NCBI RefSeq assembly: GCF_026586625.1 | Contig: NZ_JAODIW010000004.1 | Span: 124,001-188,000 of the forward strand | DNA length: 64,000 nt | Source of the DNA: Halobium salinum | GTDB lineage: Archaea; Halobacteriota; Halobacteria; Halobacteriales; Haloferacaceae | Direction of reading: 5' to 3' | Shown here: piece after piece, positions 61,456-64,000 of the stretch | How the letters are laid out: each line of letters opens with the position of its first letter | Numbering within the stretch: the first letter of the stretch is position 1 | Notes under the pieces: generated by a model | What the model was told of the DNA's origin: nothing | Databases searched by the model: none | The model's input: the letters and a program-made list of their open reading frames with translations, nothing else | Program-made: the position numbers and the translations under genes

Positions 61456-62784
61456 ATGCCGGTCGAAGTCGTGTTGCAGGGTGTCGACGGCGGCGGGGTG
61501 TTGACGAACCCCCTCGACGACCCGGTGGTTCGCGTCGTCCTCGCGGCGGCGCTCGGGCTCTTTCTCGGACTCGAGCGGGAGTGGTCGCGCAAGTCGGCGG
61601 GGATTCGGACGTTCTCGCTCATCAGCCTCGTCGGCGCGGTGTTCACCATCGTCGCCCAGGAGTCGGACCTGGGTGTCTCGCTTCTCACCATCGGCGGGGT
61701 GCTCGTCATCGTCCAAGGCGTCCTGTTGGCGGTTCAGGGGCTCAGAAACGGCGAAGAGGACTCGCTGTCGCTCACCACGTCGATGTCGATGATGGCGGCC
61801 TACGGGGTGGGCGTGCTCGTCGCCGCCGGCTACGTCCTCGTCGGCGTCTCCGTCGCCGTGGTCTCCTCGCTCCTGCTCGTCCTGAAGCGGGAGCTCCACG
61901 GGTTCGCCGGGGGGTTGACCCGGGAGGAGATGCGCTCCTCGGTGGAGTTCGCCATCCTCGCGTTCGTCGTCTACCCGCTGCTGCCGGCCTCCTACGAGGT
62001 CGACCTCGTCGGCGAGTTCACCTTCAGGCTCGAACCCCAAGTCGCGTGGCTGATGGTCGTCACCGTCGCCGGTATCGGCATCGTCAACTACGCACTGGTG
62101 CGGAGCTACGGCGGTCGGGGCGTGGCGGTCACGGGATTCTTCGGCGGACTGGCGTCGTCGACGGCGGTGGTCGGCACGATGCTCGACCAGGTGCGTCAGC
62201 GCGCGGACGCGGTGTCGTTCGCCGTCGCGGGGGTGTTGCTCGCCGACGCCGCCATGGCGACCCGCAACCTCCTCATCGCGGTCGCCTTCACGGTCGCGTC
62301 GGGCCAGCCGCCCCTGGTGGGAGCCGTCATCCCGCTCGGGGTGCTCATCGTCGGCTCCTTCGTCGTCGCGTGGCTCGCCGCCGATTGGGGCGCAGAGGTC
62401 GACATGGACCTCGAGAGCCCCTTCTCGCTGTGGAACGTCCTCGCCTTCGGCGCCGTCTTCCTCGTCATCCTCGTCGGCGGCACCGTCGCCCAACAGGAGT
62501 TCGGCAACGTCGGCTTCTACGTCAGCGCCCTCCTCTCGGGGTTGGTCTCCTCGGCGGGGACGACCACCTCGGCCGTTCTCCTCTACCGGCAGGGGAGTCT
62601 CGGGGTCCAGCCGGCCGTCATCTCCATCCTGCTCGCGACGGGGTCGTCCATCCTCGTGAAGGCCGGACTCGCGGCGGCGGGCCCCGAGCAGTTCCGCAAT
62701 CGGGTGGCGGTCTGGAGTCTCGTCCTGCTCGCGGCCGCGGGCACGGCGACGGCGGCGACGTTCGCAATCTTCGCCCCTACCTAA
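61456..62784 (+). CDS. MgtC/SapB-DUF4010 membrane protein
   Basis: 442 residues with about a dozen hydrophobic helices. The N-terminal MgtC-like part has VVLAAALGLFLGLEREWSRKSAGIRTFSLISLVGAVF. The C-terminal DUF4010 part has GFFGGLASSTAVVGTMLDQV and SALLSGLVSSAGTTTSAVLLYRQG, two similar Ser/Thr-rich transmembrane motifs. The family may carry Mg2+ or another ion, but function is not established. It is divergent from the AI-2E-type permease. Confidence 0.9.
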   Translation: MPVEVVLQGVDGGGVLTNPLDDPVVRVVLAAALGLFLGLEREWSRKSAGIRTFSLISLVGAVFTIVAQESDLGVSLLTIGGVLVIVQGVLLAVQGLRNGEEDSLSLTTSMSMMAAYGVGVLVAAGYVLVGVSVAVVSSLLLVLKRELHGFAGGLTREEMRSSVEFAILAFVVYPLLPASYEVDLVGEFTFRLEPQVAWLMVVTVAGIGIVNYALVRSYGGRGVAVTGFFGGLASSTAVVGTMLDQVRQRADAVSFAVAGVLLADAAMATRNLLIAVAFTVASGQPPLVGAVIPLGVLIVGSFVVAWLAADWGAEVDMDLESPFSLWNVLAFGAVFLVILVGGTVAQQEFGNVGFYVSALLSGLVSSAGTTTSAVLLYRQGSLGVQPAVISILLATGSSILVKAGLAAAGPEQFRNRVAVWSLVLLAAAGTATAATFAIFAPT

Positions 62785-62787
62785 ACG

Positions 62788-62798
62788 AATTTTTTAAC
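62788..62798 (+). promoter_or_regulatory. T-rich box between two genes
   Basis: gaattttttaa lies 3-14 nt after the MgtC/DUF4010 stop and about 29 nt before the aminotransferase ATG. It can serve as an archaeal oligo-T terminator for the first gene and as TATA box for the second. Confidence 0.5.
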
Positions 62799-62821
62799 AC
62801 CCCCGATTCCGACTTCGCCGC

Positions 62822-64000
62822 ATGGACCGCGAGACGGCCGAGCCGCGGGTGGACGAGATGCCCGGGAAGCGGGCGCGGGAGTGGGTGGAACACCACCACC
62901 GCAACGCCGCACCGAGCACCTACGTGTACGACTTCGTCTGGGACCTCTCGGGTGACGCCGAGGGGCCGTTCTGTACGGACGTCGACGGCAACGTGCTCAT
63001 GGACTTCACGAGTCACGTCGCCGCCGCACCGCTGGGGTACAACAACCCGAAGGTGATGGACACCCTCCGCGAGTTCGACCTCGTCGACCCGACGAAGATC
63101 GCCGGGCAGGACTTCTACGTCAGCGACGGCAACCCGCCGGACCAGTCCGAGTTCCCCGGTCCGACTCAGCTGATGGACAAGCTCGTCGAGTTGACGGACC
63201 ACTACGGGATGGACACGGTCTTCCTCTCGAACTCGGGTGCGGAGGCCGTCGAGAACGCATTGAAAATCAGCTACGACGCCTCGGGCGGGGCCAAGTACGG
63301 CATCACCTTCGAAGGGGCGTTCCACGGCCGGACACTCGGGACGCTCTCGCTCAACCGCTCGAAGGAAGTGTATCGACGAAAGTTCCCCGAGATTCCCTCG
63401 ATTCACGACGTGCCGTTCTGTGACGACCGCTCCTGTTCGCCCGCGACCTGCTCCTGTGGGTTCTTCCGCGGCGTCGGCGGCGGTCGGGACGGCGAGGGCG
63501 AGGACGACCCCGTCTCCGCCCTCCGCCGGAAACTCGACCCCAAACGGGGACACGTCAACCCGGAGGAGGTCGCCTACCTCATCATGGAGCCCATCCAAGG
63601 TGAGGGCGGCTACCGTTTCCCGAGCGACGCTTTCGCCGAGGAGGTCGCGAGCGTCGTCGAGGAGCACGACATCACGCTCGTCGCCGACGAGATTCAGTCG
63701 GGCGTCGGCCGGACGGGCGAGATGTGGGGGTCGGACCACTACCCCTTCGAACCGGACATCATCACCGGCGCGAAAGGGTTGCGCGTCGGCGCGACGATAT
63801 CGAGCAAGGACGTGTTCCCCGAGGAGCGCGCCCGGCTCTCCTCGACGTGGGGCGCCGGGGACATCGTCTCCTCGCTCCAGGGCGTGCTCACCCTCGAAGC
63901 CATCGAGGAACACGACCTACTCGCCAACGCGACCGTCCGCGGTCGGCAGTTCAAAGAGACCGTGCGCGACGCGAACCCCGAGGGCGTCGTGGACGTGCGC
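62822..64000 (+). CDS. class-III aminotransferase (GABA/acetylornithine type), truncated by window edge
   Basis: 393 codons from the ATG at 62822, open to the right edge. Fold-type I subgroup III features: FTSHVAAAPLGYNNPKV, FLSNSGAEAVENALKI, EGAFHGRTLGTLSLN, VADEIQSGVGRTG, and the PLP lysine in ITGAKGLRVG. An inserted Cys-rich loop (FCDDRSCSPATCSCGFFRG) with four to five Cys near residues 200-220 is unusual and may bind a metal. The substrate is most likely an omega-amino acid such as GABA. The C-terminus is missing. Confidence 0.92.
   Translation, partial: MDRETAEPRVDEMPGKRAREWVEHHHRNAAPSTYVYDFVWDLSGDAEGPFCTDVDGNVLMDFTSHVAAAPLGYNNPKVMDTLREFDLVDPTKIAGQDFYVSDGNPPDQSEFPGPTQLMDKLVELTDHYGMDTVFLSNSGAEAVENALKISYDASGGAKYGITFEGAFHGRTLGTLSLNRSKEVYRRKFPEIPSIHDVPFCDDRSCSPATCSCGFFRGVGGGRDGEGEDDPVSALRRKLDPKRGHVNPEEVAYLIMEPIQGEGGYRFPSDAFAEEVASVVEEHDITLVADEIQSGVGRTGEMWGSDHYPFEPDIITGAKGLRVGATISSKDVFPEERARLSSTWGAGDIVSSLQGVLTLEAIEEHDLLANATVRGRQFKETVRDANPEGVVDVR

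Overview
The window is chromosomal DNA of a halophilic archaeon (class Halobacteria). The evidence is uniformly high G+C, proteins rich in Asp and Glu, twin-arginine lipoboxes on secreted proteins, TATA-type promoters about 25-30 nt before many starts (leaderless transcripts), and archaeal information-processing genes: tfb, nop5, fibrillarin and archaeal-type coaD. Genus and species cannot be read from the sequence. Most of the window is ordinary core chromosome with dense short operons on both strands. I saw no rRNA, CRISPR array, intact insertion sequence or replication origin.

Left part (1-21.3 kb): a truncated alpha/beta hydrolase, a Tat-exported PQQ-repeat lipoprotein, folD, a solitary trpB, the overlapping nop5-flpA pair (rRNA 2'-O-methylation), gshA, coaD, a miniature TFB-like protein, a cytochrome P450, tRNA-Leu(UAG), an acyl-CoA dehydrogenase and a FabG/PhaB-type reductase. 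Next come the dacZ-mscS pair (c-di-AMP synthesis and a mechanosensitive channel), small membrane proteins, a hexapeptide acyltransferase, purD and a YyaL-like thioredoxin-domain protein.

Middle part (21.3-42.3 kb): a full TFB, small zinc-ribbon proteins, UPF0058 and DUF555 proteins, a DUF123 protein, a regulator-aminotransferase pair, a 1054-residue FAD/Fe-S D-lactate-dehydrogenase-like fusion, a PRC-barrel protein, a TrkA_N-DHH-DHHA1 phosphoesterase, tRNA-Lys(CUU), a DUF7344 membrane regulator, an alanine-glyoxylate-type aminotransferase, a YcaO protein with an N-terminal cysteine-pair domain, a TbsP/DUF5821 regulator, a DUF7503 mini-membrane protein, a CHAT-domain protease and glyA.

A less G+C-rich islet (about 42.3-43.9 kb) holds a dense cluster of small hairpins and two small membrane proteins of unknown function.

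Right part (43.9-64 kb): a phenylacetyl-CoA epoxygenase operon paaABCD, with PaaD split into two genes and no paaE, and a divergent HTH_10 regulator. Then come a BrkB-like membrane protein, an enoyl-CoA hydratase and a full branched-chain-amino-acid-type ABC transporter (livJHMGF). The rest is small conserved proteins, a probable frameshifted gene, a candidate structured RNA near 58.9 kb, a DUF1028 protein, an amphi-Trp protein, a PadR regulator, an AI-2E permease, an MgtC/DUF4010 permease and a class-III aminotransferase that runs off the right edge.

The most unusual structure is downstream of both tRNA genes. Each is followed by a hairpin, then an antisense copy of its own T-arm ending in the same 12-mer CGAACCAGGGAG, then a second sense copy of its own T-arm. 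Other leads are the GAA-loop hairpin cluster at 42.44-42.57 kb, the two-hairpin RNA candidate at 58.9 kb, the YcaO fusion, and a possible c-di-AMP synthesis, response and degradation set.
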